A stretch of DNA of 37,416 nucleotides from Rhodobacter sp. Har01. GTDB lineage: Bacteria > Pseudomonadota > Alphaproteobacteria > Rhodobacterales > Rhodobacteraceae. Shown here in pieces: positions 1 to 8,633 of the stretch. Position 1 is the stretch's first letter, and every line of letters begins with the position of its first letter. The stretch is from NCBI RefSeq assembly GCF_020564565.1, contig NZ_JAJCTD010000012.1, positions 1 through 37,416 of the forward strand, written 5' to 3'. The position numbers and the translations under genes are program-made. The notes under the pieces are model-generated. The model did not search any database. It was not told the origin of the DNA and saw only the letters and a program-made list of their open reading frames with translations.

Positions 1-126
1 GTAGGCCTTGAATTCGCCGAAATACTTGGTGATCGCCGCGGTCAGCGTCGTCTTGCCGTGGTCAACGTGGCCGATCGTGCCGATGTTGACGTGCGGTTTG
101 TTGCGTTCAAACTTTGCCTTGCCCAT
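1..126 (-). CDS. tuf: Elongation factor Tu, N-terminal part (cut by window edge)
   Basis: EF-Tu is the GTPase that brings aminoacyl-tRNA to the ribosome. Only the first 42 codons are present, running off position 1. They begin with the usual alphaproteobacterial MGKAKFERNKPHVNIGTIGH and contain the P-loop GHVDHGKTT at residues 19-27. The ATG is at 126-124. The gene is the last visible one of the str operon (rpsL-rpsG-fusA-tuf), separated from fusA by 91 bp that carry a pair of palindromic repeats. A second tuf copy enters the window at the right end. Confidence 0.97.
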   Translation of the reverse strand, partial: MGKAKFERNKPHVNIGTIGHVDHGKTTLTAAITKYFGEFKAY

Positions 127-158
127 CTGGGTCGCTCCTCATGTCTTTGGTCGGTGGC

Positions 159-210
159 GGTGGGGTGAAACCCCACCCTACGGTTGTGGTAGGGCGGGGT
201 TCACCCCGCC
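159..210. repeat. Head-to-head pair of GC-rich palindromes (REP/BIME-like) between fusA and tuf
   Basis: Two hairpins lie in the fusA-tuf gap. The first has arms GGTGGGGT (159-166) and ACCCCACC (170-177). The second has arms GGCGGGGT (193-200) and ACCCCGCC (203-210). Each is flanked on the facing side by CTAC or GTAG, so the two units are inverted copies of one GTAGGGYGGGG-type element. The exact 20-mer at 191-210 recurs at 32928-32947. As RNA the hairpins could stabilise the fusA 3' end or lower read-through into tuf. They have no T-run and are not canonical terminators. Confidence 0.8.
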
Positions 211-217
211 ACACCGA

Positions 218-2335
218 TCAGGCGTATTTCTTCTGGATCTCTTGCGAGATGTTCTCGGGAACCGCGTCGTAATGGTCGAACTGCATCGTGAACACCGCGC
301 GGCCCGATGACATCGAGCGCAGGTTGTTGATGTAGCCGAACATGTTGGCCAGCGGCACCATCGCGTTGATGACGTTGGCGTTGCCGCGGCTGTCCTGGCC
401 CTGAACCATGCCGCGACGGCTGGTCAGGTCCCCGATGATCGACCCGGTGTATTCTTCCGGCGTCACCACCTCGACCTTCATGATCGGCTCCAAGAGCTTG
501 GCGCCGGCCTTCTTCAGGCCCTCGCGCATGGCGGCCCGGGTGGCGATCTCGAAGGCCAGAACCGAGCTGTCGACGTCATGGAAGGCGCCGTCGATCAGTT
601 GCACCTTGAAGTCGATGACCGGGAACCCGGCCAGCGGGCCCGAGTCCATCACCGACTTGATGCCCTTTTCGACGCCGGGGATGTATTCCTTCGGCACCGC
701 GCCGCCGACGATCTTGGATTCGAAGCTGTAGCCGACGCCGGGTTCCACCGGGTCGATCAACAGCTTGATGCGGGCGAACTGGCCCGTGCCGCCGGTCTGC
801 TTCTTGTGGGTGTAGTCGATCTCGGTCGAGCGCGAGATGGTCTCACGGTAGGCCACCTGCGGCGCACCGATGTTCGCCTCGACCTTGAACTCGCGCTTCA
901 TGCGATCCACGAGGATGTCGAGGTGAAGTTCGCCCATGCCCTTCATGATGGTCTGGCCCGATTCCAGGTCGGTCTCGACGCGGAACGACGGGTCTTCGGC
1001 GGCCAGGCGGGCCAGCGCGATGCCCATCTTTTCCTGGTCGGCCTTCGACTTCGGTTCGACGGCGATCTCGATCACCGGCTGCGGGAAGGTCATGGTTTCC
1101 AGCACGACCTGGTTCGCCGGGTCGCACAGGGTGTCACCCGTGGTGGTCTCCTTCAGGCCCGCCAGCGCGATGATGTCGCCCGCGAAGGCCTCGTCGATTT
1201 CCTCGCGGTTGATGGCGTGCATCATCATCATCCGGCCAACCCGCTCACGGCGTTCCTTGGTCGAGTTGATCATCTGGTCGCCCTTCTTGAGGACGCCGGA
1301 ATAGATGCGGGTGAAGGTGAGCGAGCCGACGAAGGGGTCGTTCATGATCTTGAACGCCAGCGCCGCGAAGGGCTGGGCATCATCGGCCGACCGCGCGATG
1401 TTGCGGGTTTCCGTCTCGTCGCCCGGCTTGAAGCCCATGTAGGGTTTCACGTCCAGCGGCGAGGGCAGGTAGTCGATCACCGAGTTCAGGACCGGCTGCA
1501 CGCCCTTGTTCTTGAACGCGGAGCCCGCGGTGACCGGCACGAAGGCCATGGCGAGCGTGCCCTTGCGGATCAGCGCGCGCAGGGTCGCCACGTCGGGCTC
1601 GTTGCCCTCAAGGTAGGCTTCCATCGCCGCGTCGTCCTGCTCGACGGCAAGTTCGACCAGCTTGTTGCGCCATTCGTCGGCCTGCGCCTTCAGTTCGGCG
1701 CGGATCGGACGGATTTCCCAGGTCGCGCCCAGGTCTTCGCCCAGGTAGACCCACTCTTCCATCGTCACCAGGTCGATGATGCCTTCCAGCTTGTCCTCGG
1801 CGCCGATCGGCAGCGCGACGGGGGCCGGAGTGGCGCCGGTGCGGTCCTTGATCATCTTCACGCAGTTGAAGAAGTCGGCGCCGATCTTGTCCATCTTGTT
1901 GACGAACACGATCCGCGGCACGCCATAGCGGTCAGCCTGGCGCCAGACGGTTTCGGTCTGCGGCTCGACACCGGCGTTGGCGTCCAGAAGGCACACCGCG
2001 CCGTCAAGGACGGCCAGCGAGCGTTCGACTTCGATGGTGAAGTCGACGTGGCCGGGGGTGTCGATGATGTTGAAGCGGTGCTTCGGCGTCTCCATCGTGG
2101 TGCCGTCGGTGGTGCGCTCCCAGAAGGTGGTGGTCGCCGCCGAGGTGATGGTGATGCCGCGTTCCTGTTCCTGCTCCATCCAGTCCATGGTCGCGGCGCC
2201 GTCGTGGACTTCGCCGATCTTGTGGGACTTGCCGGTGTAGTAGAGGATCCGCTCGGTCGTCGTGGTCTTGCCGGCGTCGATGTGGGCCATGATCCCGAAG
2301 TTTCGGTACAGGCTGAGGGGGAACAGACGTGCCAT
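218..2335 (-). CDS. fusA: Elongation factor G
   Basis: EF-G is the ribosomal translocase, a cytoplasmic GTPase. The 705 residues are full length. G1 AHIDAGKTTTTE is at residues 17-28, G3 DTPGH at 92-96 and G4 NKMD at 146-149. Domains II to V follow, ending in the conserved RSMSSGRAVFTMQFDHY region. The ATG at 2335 lies 9 bp after rpsG and the stop (TGA) is at 220-218. It is third in the str operon, transcribed with rpsL, rpsG and tuf. Nothing suggests the paralogous EF-G2: sequence and context are those of the housekeeping copy. Confidence 0.98.
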   Translation of the reverse strand: MARLFPLSLYRNFGIMAHIDAGKTTTTERILYYTGKSHKIGEVHDGAATMDWMEQEQERGITITSAATTTFWERTTDGTTMETPKHRFNIIDTPGHVDFTIEVERSLAVLDGAVCLLDANAGVEPQTETVWRQADRYGVPRIVFVNKMDKIGADFFNCVKMIKDRTGATPAPVALPIGAEDKLEGIIDLVTMEEWVYLGEDLGATWEIRPIRAELKAQADEWRNKLVELAVEQDDAAMEAYLEGNEPDVATLRALIRKGTLAMAFVPVTAGSAFKNKGVQPVLNSVIDYLPSPLDVKPYMGFKPGDETETRNIARSADDAQPFAALAFKIMNDPFVGSLTFTRIYSGVLKKGDQMINSTKERRERVGRMMMMHAINREEIDEAFAGDIIALAGLKETTTGDTLCDPANQVVLETMTFPQPVIEIAVEPKSKADQEKMGIALARLAAEDPSFRVETDLESGQTIMKGMGELHLDILVDRMKREFKVEANIGAPQVAYRETISRSTEIDYTHKKQTGGTGQFARIKLLIDPVEPGVGYSFESKIVGGAVPKEYIPGVEKGIKSVMDSGPLAGFPVIDFKVQLIDGAFHDVDSSVLAFEIATRAAMREGLKKAGAKLLEPIMKVEVVTPEEYTGSIIGDLTSRRGMVQGQDSRGNANVINAMVPLANMFGYINNLRSMSSGRAVFTMQFDHYDAVPENISQEIQKKYA

Positions 2336-2344
2336 TTTGCCCTC

Positions 2345-2815
2345 TTACCAGCGGTAGTGGCTGAACGCTTTGTTTGCGTCGGCCATCTTGTGGGTATCTT
2401 CGCGCTTCTTCACCGCAGTGCCGCGGTTGTTGCAGGCATCGGCCAGTTCGGCGGCCAGACGTTCCACCATGGTGTTCTCGTTGCGCTTGCGGGCGGCAGC
2501 GATCAGCCAGCGGATCGCCAGCGCTTCGCGGCGCTCGGTGCGCACTTCGACGGGGACCTGATAGGTGGCGCCGCCGACCCGGCGCGAGCGCACCTCGACC
2601 GAGGGCTTCACGTTGTCGAGCGCTTCGTGGAACAGCACGACGGGTTCGCGCTTGAGGCGGCCCTGGGCGCGTTCCAGCGCACCGTAGACGATGCCTTCGG
2701 CGACGGACTTCTTGCCGTCGAGCATCAGGTTGTTCATGAACTTGGTGATCACCTTGTCGCCATACTTGGCGTCGGGCAGGATCTCGCGCTTTTCGGCGGC
2801 GTGACGACGGGACAT
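2345..2815 (-). CDS. rpsG: 30S ribosomal protein S7
   Basis: S7 is the primary 16S rRNA-binding protein that nucleates assembly of the 30S head. The protein is 156 residues, the normal bacterial length. It starts MSRRHAAEKREI and contains the family segment MLDGKKSVAEGIVYGALE; the C-terminal end is HKMADANKAFSHYRW. It sits 12 bp after rpsL and 9 bp before fusA, as expected for the str operon. In E. coli S7 is the translational repressor of this operon; I did not identify an S7 site here. Confidence 0.98.
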   Translation of the reverse strand: MSRRHAAEKREILPDAKYGDKVITKFMNNLMLDGKKSVAEGIVYGALERAQGRLKREPVVLFHEALDNVKPSVEVRSRRVGGATYQVPVEVRTERREALAIRWLIAAARKRNENTMVERLAAELADACNNRGTAVKKREDTHKMADANKAFSHYRW

Positions 2816-2827
2816 CTCTCTATCTCC

Positions 2828-3199
2828 TCACTTCGGACGCTTGGCGCCGTATTTCGAACGACGCTGACGGCGGTCTTTCACGCCCTGGGTATCCAGCACG
2901 CCGCGGAGGATGTGGTAGCGCACACCCGGAAGGTCCTTGACCCGGCCGCCGCGGATCAGCACGACGCTGTGTTCCTGCAGGTTGTGCTTTTCGCCGGGGA
3001 TATAGGAGATGACCTCGAAGCCATTGGTCAGGCGCACCTTGGCGACCTTCCGCATGGCCGAGTTCGGCTTCTTCGGGGTGGTGGTATAGACGCGGGTGCA
3101 GACCCCGCGCTTTTGCGGGCAGGATTCCAGGTGCTGCGACTTGGACTTGCGCGCGTTCGCTTCCCGGGGCTTCCGGATCAGCTGCTGAATCGTCGGCAT
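2828..3199 (-). CDS. rpsL: 30S ribosomal protein S12
   Basis: S12 is the decoding-centre protein of the small subunit. It has 123 residues and starts MPTIQQLIRKPRE. TPKKPNSA is at 42-49 and RVKDLPGVRYH at 86-96. Lys43 and Lys88, the classic streptomycin-resistance positions, are wild type. Asp89, the residue methylthiolated by RimO, is present. It is the first gene of the str operon, and its ATG follows a good Shine-Dalgarno (GAGGA, 5 nt upstream). In most relatives rpoC lies shortly upstream, but here about 19.8 kb of other genes intervene. Confidence 0.98.
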   Translation of the reverse strand: MPTIQQLIRKPREANARKSKSQHLESCPQKRGVCTRVYTTTPKKPNSAMRKVAKVRLTNGFEVISYIPGEKHNLQEHSVVLIRGGRVKDLPGVRYHILRGVLDTQGVKDRRQRRSKYGAKRPK

Positions 3200-3415
3200 T
3201 CACGTTCCTCGTTTCGATACTCGCCCCGTGCCAGTGGGGCGCCGCTTCTCGACCGTGCCTTGCGCGAATCGCAAAACACGAAAACCGCAGGCATCCCCTG
3301 GGCGGGGATGACGCGGGGAATTCCAGAGGATCGGGGTGCTGCCACCCGGATCATGACCACATCAAGCGCTCTGACCCCGGCCAAGGGCCTGCGCCCCGGT
3401 CAAGGTGAGCGGCTT
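3200..3415 (-). promoter_or_regulatory. Upstream region of the str operon, with two hairpins
   Basis: These 216 bp separate the PAP2 gene stop from the rpsL start and should hold the str promoter. I see no convincing -35/-10 pair. Two hairpins would lie in the rpsL leader: CATCCCC/GGGGATG (3292-3298 and 3304-3310, 5-nt loop) and CGCCCC/GGGGCG (3222-3227 and 3236-3241, 8-nt loop), the second ending 22 nt before the start codon. They may take part in leader control, but this is inference only. Confidence 0.4.
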
Positions 3416-4201
3416 CTAGGGGGAGTCGCCGGGATTGTCAACGCCTCCGGGGAAGGGCCGGAAGACCAGCGCCAGAACCGCCGCGACCAGCCCGGTGAAG
3501 AGCGCGGCCAGCAGCACGTCGGACAGGAAATGCCGCCCCGACAGGAAGCGCTGCGCCATCACGAAGACCGGCGCAGCAAGGGTCAGCGCCCAGAGCGGGG
3601 CGCGCAGGGCGCCGGGCAGGCGCGGCCCTGCCCAGGCCAGCAACACGGCCAGCCCCAGCGAAAGCGCGACCGCCCCGGCGACCTCGCCCGAGACGAACGA
3701 ACAGTTCCGCACGCATGCGCCGGAAAGCACGTTGACCGGGGTGAAGGCGGCCTCGCCGCCGAATTCGGTGATCTGCGGCGGCCGGGCGCGGCCCCAGCCG
3801 CGCTTGAGCAGGTTTTCGACCAGCACCCCCACCGCCAGCGCATAGACGGCCACCACATAGGCCCAGGCGCGGAACGGCACGCCCAGCACCCGCCTTGACC
3901 GGCGCAGGGCGGCGACAAGGCTCAGCGCAAGGGCGGCCAGTGCAACGACGATGGACAGGTTCCAGACCGCGTTCCGCAGCGCCTCGGCCGGCGGCCAGCC
4001 GTCCAGCACGAAGCGCCGCGTGGCCGGGTCGAAGAAGGCCGCACTGGCGCGCAGGTCCAGCTGCGGCAAGGCCGAGAACAGCAGGAAGACCAGGGCGCAG
4101 GTCACGGCCAGGAACAGGGCAAGGCCCAGGGCGGTCCGGGATCTGGCGGGTTTGCTGGCGGGTCCGGGTCTGGCGGGTCTGGGTCTAGCGGGTTTGGGCA
4201 A
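3416..4201 (-). CDS. PAP2-family membrane phosphatase
   Basis: This is a predicted integral-membrane phosphatase of the PAP2 superfamily, which removes phosphate from lipid phosphates or diphosphates at the membrane. The 261 residues start with a Pro/Ala/Arg-rich cytoplasmic tail, followed by about six hydrophobic segments. Motif 1 (K-x6-RP) is K133 to P141. Motif 3 (R-x5-H-x3-D) is R218, H224, D228. Motif 2 reads SFVSGE (168-173), so Glu173 replaces the usual His of PSGH. I chose a TTG start at 4201 because AAGGAG (4208-4213) lies exactly 6 nt upstream and no ATG fits. The longer in-frame ATG at 4513 would lie deep inside the glycosyltransferase gene. It overlaps that gene by 17 bp, which suggests coupling; recycling of a lipid carrier is plausible but unproven. 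Confidence 0.8.
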   Translation of the reverse strand: MPKPARPRPARPGPASKPARSRTALGLALFLAVTCALVFLLFSALPQLDLRASAAFFDPATRRFVLDGWPPAEALRNAVWNLSIVVALAALALSLVAALRRSRRVLGVPFRAWAYVVAVYALAVGVLVENLLKRGWGRARPPQITEFGGEAAFTPVNVLSGACVRNCSFVSGEVAGAVALSLGLAVLLAWAGPRLPGALRAPLWALTLAAPVFVMAQRFLSGRHFLSDVLLAALFTGLVAAVLALVFRPFPGGVDNPGDSP

Positions 4202-5624
4202 GGCAGTCTCCTTCCACCAGCCAGGCCGAGAGGCCGCGCCCGGCATAGGCGCCGGGGCCGCGGCCCACCGGCACCGGTGGCGCCAGCACCGGACAGGGCG
4301 GCGCGGCGGGCAGCACGGCCAGAACCGGCCCGGCAATGCCCTCGGGCAGCGGATAGCGCTGCTCGTAGTGGTGCAGCGGCGCGCCGGCGGGGCGTGCGGC
4401 GTAGATGGCGATGCCGCTGTCGCGCCCGGTGTAGAACAGGTCGGCCAGCACGTCGCGGTCGCGGGCGTGGATCGGCACGCCGCCTTGGGCCTGCGACAGC
4501 GCCAGCAGCTCATGGCTCAGCGCGGCGCGGCCCAGGTAGCGCGCCAGCACCGGTGCATCGCGGCCGAAGCGGGTCTCGGGCGCCAGGGTCAACCCCACCA
4601 GGGCAAGGCAGAGAGCGGCATTCAGCGCCAGACCAAGGGCGCGCAGTCGCGGCCACCCCGCCAGGACAGCCAGCGCAAGCGGCGTGCCCGAGAGGTAGGC
4701 GGTCGCCGTCCAGTTGGCATTGGCCTGGTCCAGCACGGACTGCACCGCCACCGCCGCCAGCGGCACCAGCGCGAAGGCGGCCAGCGGGCCGTGCCGGCGC
4801 AACCGGACCAGCGCGGCCAGCAGCGCGACGAAGACCACCGGCCCGGCCACCCCGGCCTGGTCAGCCAGAAAGCGGGCCAGGCCGGCCAGGCCCGGCAGCG
4901 CCGCCTTTGCCCCGGGCTGCACCCAGCCGATGTTGCCGGCGGTGTGGGTCAGCGTCGCCAGCCCGTTCGCCGCGTTCCAGACCAGGTTCGGTGCCGCCGC
5001 CACCAGGAAGGCCGCCGCCATCAGCGCCGCCTGCCGCAGCGGAATGCGCGCCGCCGGGAACAGCAGCGCCGCCAGCACCACGCCCAGCGGAAAATACAGC
5101 GCGGCGTATTTCGCCAGGAACCCCAGGCCGGCCAGCGCCCCGGCCAGCACCGCATCGGCGTTGCGCCCGCCCTCGCACAGCCGCGCATGCGCCAGCAGCG
5201 CCGCGGCGAAGAAGGGCATCATCACCGTGTCGGTCGAGATCAGGAACGACCCCACCGCGACCAGCGGCAGGCTGAGGTAAGCCGCGGCCGTCCAAAGCGC
5301 CGCGCGGGTGCCGAAATACCGCACCGACAGGGCGGCCAGCAGCACCGCCGTCACCCCGTGCAGCGCCGCCGCCGGCATCCGCACCCAGAACGGCGCATCG
5401 CTGCCGGCCAGCCCGGTGACCGCCCCGATCAGCCAGCCGATCATCGGCGGCTTGGAAAAATAGCCCCAGTCGAAGTGCTGGCCCCAGAGCCAGTACTGCG
5501 CCTCGTCCACGAAAAGGTCGGTCCGGTCGAAGGCCAGCGCCGCCCAGCGCAGGGCCACGACCGCGACCACCAGCCCCAGCACCGGGGCCAGCCAGCCGGC
5601 GGTTCTGGCGGTCCCGCCCGTCAT
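4185..5624 (-). CDS. GT39/ArnT-like membrane glycosyltransferase
   Basis: This is a predicted polytopic GT-C fold glycosyltransferase that would use a polyprenyl-phosphate sugar donor on the outer face of the inner membrane. It has 479 residues and about ten or more hydrophobic segments. The first periplasmic loop carries D40-E41 in DEAQYWLWGQ, followed by FDWGYFSKPPMIGW, the hallmark of the ArnT/PMT-2 group. The ~100-residue C-terminal soluble part is Pro/Ala-rich. The start codon overlaps the EamA gene stop by 4 bp (ATGA), and the 3' end overlaps the PAP2 gene. Acceptor and sugar cannot be read from sequence: lipid A, another glycolipid or a protein are all possible. Confidence 0.82.
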   Translation of the reverse strand: MTGGTARTAGWLAPVLGLVVAVVALRWAALAFDRTDLFVDEAQYWLWGQHFDWGYFSKPPMIGWLIGAVTGLAGSDAPFWVRMPAAALHGVTAVLLAALSVRYFGTRAALWTAAAYLSLPLVAVGSFLISTDTVMMPFFAAALLAHARLCEGGRNADAVLAGALAGLGFLAKYAALYFPLGVVLAALLFPAARIPLRQAALMAAAFLVAAAPNLVWNAANGLATLTHTAGNIGWVQPGAKAALPGLAGLARFLADQAGVAGPVVFVALLAALVRLRRHGPLAAFALVPLAAVAVQSVLDQANANWTATAYLSGTPLALAVLAGWPRLRALGLALNAALCLALVGLTLAPETRFGRDAPVLARYLGRAALSHELLALSQAQGGVPIHARDRDVLADLFYTGRDSGIAIYAARPAGAPLHHYEQRYPLPEGIAGPVLAVLPAAPPCPVLAPPVPVGRGPGAYAGRGLSAWLVEGDCLAQTR

Positions 5625-6529
5625 CGACGCAGGGCTCCGGGGGCCTGACTCCGTTCGCGCAGCAGGGCGAACAGGCCGGAGGCGACGACCAGGCCCGAGC
5701 CGACCAGGGTCCAGAAATCGGGCAACTGGCCGAACACCAGCCAGCCCAGGATGATGGCCCAGAGCAGCGCCATGTAGCGAAATGGCGCGACGGCCCCGAT
5801 GTCTCCGACGCGCATGGTGGCGACGACGGACAGATAGCCCGCGATCAGCGCCAGCCCGGCGAAGAGGATCAGCGCCAGTTCGCGCAGGCTGACCGGCTGC
5901 CAGCCCTGCAGGGTGGCGCCGGCCAGGCCCATCGCCATGACCGCGGCCGAGGCGATCACCGCGACGGTGACCGAGGGCACGGCGCGGCTCATCTTGCGGG
6001 TGGCAAGGTCACGCAGCACGACGAAGCCGACCGAGACGATGCCGAGGACCGACCAGCGGTCGAAACCCTCGGTCCCGGGTCGGATGATGATGAGGACGCC
6101 GACAAAGCCCACGGCGATGGCCAAGGCCCGGCGCCAGCCGATCCGTTCCCCCAGAAAGACCGCTGCGGCCAGCGTCACCGCCAGCGGCAGCGCCTGCATG
6201 ATGGCCGAAAGATTGGCCAGCTTCATATGCACCAGCGCGGCAAGGAAGGTCAGGGTCGAGGCGACCTCGCCCAGGGTGCGCAGGCCGACGAAGCCCAGGT
6301 CGCGGCGCGGCAGCCGCAGCGACAAAGCACCCAGGCGCAGGCCGATCAGCACCAGCGCCAGGGTCGACAGCAGCCCGCGCAGGCCGATGGCCTGATACAG
6401 CGGCAGGGTCTGCATCGCCGCCTTCATCGCCGTGTCGTTCAGGGTGAAGGCCGCCATGGCGACATTCATCAAGAGCACGCCGCGCGCGTTGTCGGATAGG
6501 CGCGCCTCGGCGGCCTGGAATCGGTTCAT
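5621..6529 (-). CDS. EamA-family (DMT superfamily) transporter
   Basis: This is a predicted inner-membrane drug/metabolite transporter with two EamA repeats and ten hydrophobic segments in 302 residues. The first repeat ends near GVLIIIRPGTEGF, the typical boundary of repeat one. The second repeat contains FRYMALLWAIILGWLVFGQ, similar to the RhaT/YdcZ-like exporters of this superfamily. The ATG at 6529 has GGAG 9 nt upstream and starts MNRFQAAEARL. It lies 61 bp after the GH78-like gene and is coupled to the glycosyltransferase gene by an ATGA overlap. The substrate is unknown; its place next to sugar genes may be coincidental. Confidence 0.88.
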   Translation of the reverse strand: MNRFQAAEARLSDNARGVLLMNVAMAAFTLNDTAMKAAMQTLPLYQAIGLRGLLSTLALVLIGLRLGALSLRLPRRDLGFVGLRTLGEVASTLTFLAALVHMKLANLSAIMQALPLAVTLAAAVFLGERIGWRRALAIAVGFVGVLIIIRPGTEGFDRWSVLGIVSVGFVVLRDLATRKMSRAVPSVTVAVIASAAVMAMGLAGATLQGWQPVSLRELALILFAGLALIAGYLSVVATMRVGDIGAVAPFRYMALLWAIILGWLVFGQLPDFWTLVGSGLVVASGLFALLRERSQAPGALRR

Positions 6530-6590
6530 GACCGCGCGCTCCGGGGGTCTGCAGGGTTCCTTGCGGTGGTCGACCGGGCAGCGGCGAAAG

Positions 6591-8633
6591 TCAAGCCGGG
6601 CAGCGCGCCAGCCAGCCCAGCGGATGCGCCGAGAAGCCGTGGCAGGCCGATCCGTCGGGAAAGTCGATCGACCAGTTTTCCCAGGTCGTCGGCTGGCCCG
6701 CGGCGGCCCAGCGGCCCCAGCGGGCGGCGATGATGGCGCGGATGTCCTGTGCGCGGCCCTGCGACCACAGCGCCTGGAACACCGTGTGGTGCATGAACGG
6801 GCTGGCAAGGACCAGCGTGCCGGGGCTGGCGCCGTCGTCCAGGTCCAGCGAGCGGGCGGCGATGCGGTCGGCCAGGGCGGGGGCCTCATCCGCCGCGGTG
6901 CCGGTCAGGACGAGGAGCGCCAGCGCCAGTTGGCAGGCCGGCGCGCCGCCGGGGCTTTCGCGCCAGCCGTCCTCGGCGCGATGGGTCTGGCGCAAAGTGT
7001 TGGCCAGGGCCAGGGCAGAGGCAGACCAGGCGTCGGGCCGGCCGAACCGGGCCGCCAGTCGCGCGGCGCTGTGCAGGGCATGCAGGAAGCTCAGGTTGTA
7101 GGTCAGGTTCGGCTCGTCCCGCGCCATCGGCGACCAGTCGAGGAACAGCCGGCGGCCGGGCTGGCTGCGGATCAGTCCGTCCTCGGCCCGGTCTTGCAGG
7201 AAACGGTCCAGCAGGCGGGTCAGGGTCGGCCAGTGGCGGGCGATGACCTCGGGCGCGTCGGTTGCGCCGGGGTGGTCGGCATAGGCGGCCAGCAGCTGCA
7301 CCCAGGCAAAGTTGTAGTCGGTGACGACATAGGCCGGGACCTCTCCGGGCAGGATCGACGGCAGCACGCCATCGGGTGCTGCCCCCTCGGCCGCCATGTC
7401 GATGGTGAACCGCAAGGGGCGCGGGTCGTCGGACAGGGCTTGCAGGGCAAACGCCTGCGGCAGGGCATCGCCCAGCCATTGGCTCGACTCGCGCCACAGG
7501 CTGTCGACAAAGCCGTCCTGCAGGCAGTTCCGCGTGGTGCGGCGGCACATCTTTGCAGCGGCGGCCAGGGGCGCGGGCAGCTTCGGCAGCGGGCGCTCGG
7601 TCAGCGGATAGTGCGGCAGGATGGCGTGGAAGGCGGGGGCCGGGGTTACGGTGGCCACGGCGTCCAGCCGGAAGATCAGGTAGCGGCCGCCGCGCGGGGT
7701 GAAACCTTCCACTGTCTGCCGGCCGGGCCGCAGGGTGGTGCGGTCGCTCGGGCGCATCCGGCAGTAGGTCTGCGGGTCGGGCAACAACGGCTGGCCGTCG
7801 CACAACCTCTCGGCGTAAGAGACGGTCAACACCTCGCCCCCTGCCCCGGTGACCTGCGCCCCGGCCAGCACGGCGCGGGTTTCGCCCAGATCAAAAACCC
7901 AGATCGCGGTCTGACCGGGGGTGAGGGCCTTGGGGATGCCGCCTGGCGGGCAGGCGGCGAAGGCGGCGATCAGGTCGGCATGGGGGTCGTCGGTCGCGGG
8001 CGGCGTGGGGCCGAGGCGGGTTTGCCAGGGGGTGGTGAGGGCGCGGGTCTCCTCGACCAGTCGCGGCATGGCGCGCGGGCGCAGGGCGGCCCAGATCGGG
8101 CCTTCGGGTGGTTGCTCGATGCGGGCGGCGGGCCAGTCGGAGGCATCGGCCTGCTGCCAGTCTTCGGCGCGGGCCATGTCGCGCTGTTCGACGCCGGTGC
8201 CGTAGATCGACACGCGCGGGACCAGCGGCGACCAAGACGGATCGCGGCGGACGCGCCAGGTGGTGTCGGTCCGCAGGACAGGCGCGTCATCGATGCTCAG
8301 CCAGGCGATCAGCCCGCAGGCGGCCCGGTGGACGTAGGCGAAGTGCGAATAGCCGGGGCTGTAGACCTGCACCGCGATCCGGTTCAGGCCGGGGGTCAGG
8401 TGTCGGGCCACGTCGATCCGGTCCACCGCCATGGAGGTGGGCCAGGATCGTTCGGGGCCGCGGCCGCAGAAGGCTCCGTTCACCCAGAGGCGGTAGCGGC
8501 TGTCGGCGGACAGGTTCAGATAGGCCCGTCCGGGGCGGTCAATGGTCACGTCGGCGCGGATGTTCAGGTAGGTCTCGGACAGGTCGAACGGATGCTCCGG
8601 GCCGATCCAGAATGTGCCCTCGGGCGCCTTCAC
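6591..8633 (-). CDS. GH78-like (alpha-L-rhamnosidase-related) glycoside hydrolase, cytoplasmic
   Basis: This is a predicted inverting glycoside hydrolase of the alpha-L-rhamnosidase type. It has 680 residues: two N-terminal beta-rich regions (about 1-170 and 220-330) and a C-terminal alpha/alpha-barrel. The barrel has D377-x3-R381-E382-x3-W386-x-G388-D389, which resembles the acid-rich catalytic motif of GH78. E652 in TTWENW matches the position of the general base, followed by the usual CHGFSAHPLGWL. There is no signal peptide, so it would act on imported rhamnosides. The start is GTG at 8633, overlapping the URO-D stop (GTGA), which implies translational coupling. It is shorter and more diverged than secreted rhamnosidases, so its substrate is uncertain. 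Confidence 0.83.
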   Translation of the reverse strand: MKAPEGTFWIGPEHPFDLSETYLNIRADVTIDRPGRAYLNLSADSRYRLWVNGAFCGRGPERSWPTSMAVDRIDVARHLTPGLNRIAVQVYSPGYSHFAYVHRAACGLIAWLSIDDAPVLRTDTTWRVRRDPSWSPLVPRVSIYGTGVEQRDMARAEDWQQADASDWPAARIEQPPEGPIWAALRPRAMPRLVEETRALTTPWQTRLGPTPPATDDPHADLIAAFAACPPGGIPKALTPGQTAIWVFDLGETRAVLAGAQVTGAGGEVLTVSYAERLCDGQPLLPDPQTYCRMRPSDRTTLRPGRQTVEGFTPRGGRYLIFRLDAVATVTPAPAFHAILPHYPLTERPLPKLPAPLAAAAKMCRRTTRNCLQDGFVDSLWRESSQWLGDALPQAFALQALSDDPRPLRFTIDMAAEGAAPDGVLPSILPGEVPAYVVTDYNFAWVQLLAAYADHPGATDAPEVIARHWPTLTRLLDRFLQDRAEDGLIRSQPGRRLFLDWSPMARDEPNLTYNLSFLHALHSAARLAARFGRPDAWSASALALANTLRQTHRAEDGWRESPGGAPACQLALALLVLTGTAADEAPALADRIAARSLDLDDGASPGTLVLASPFMHHTVFQALWSQGRAQDIRAIIAARWGRWAAAGQPTTWENWSIDFPDGSACHGFSAHPLGWLARCPA

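Noticed and set aside
4202..4513. A longer PAP2 protein starting at an ATG at 4513
   Set aside because: The extra 104 codons lie within the glycosyltransferase gene in another frame and read as Arg/Cys/Pro-rich nonsense. The TTG at 4201 has a perfectly spaced Shine-Dalgarno.
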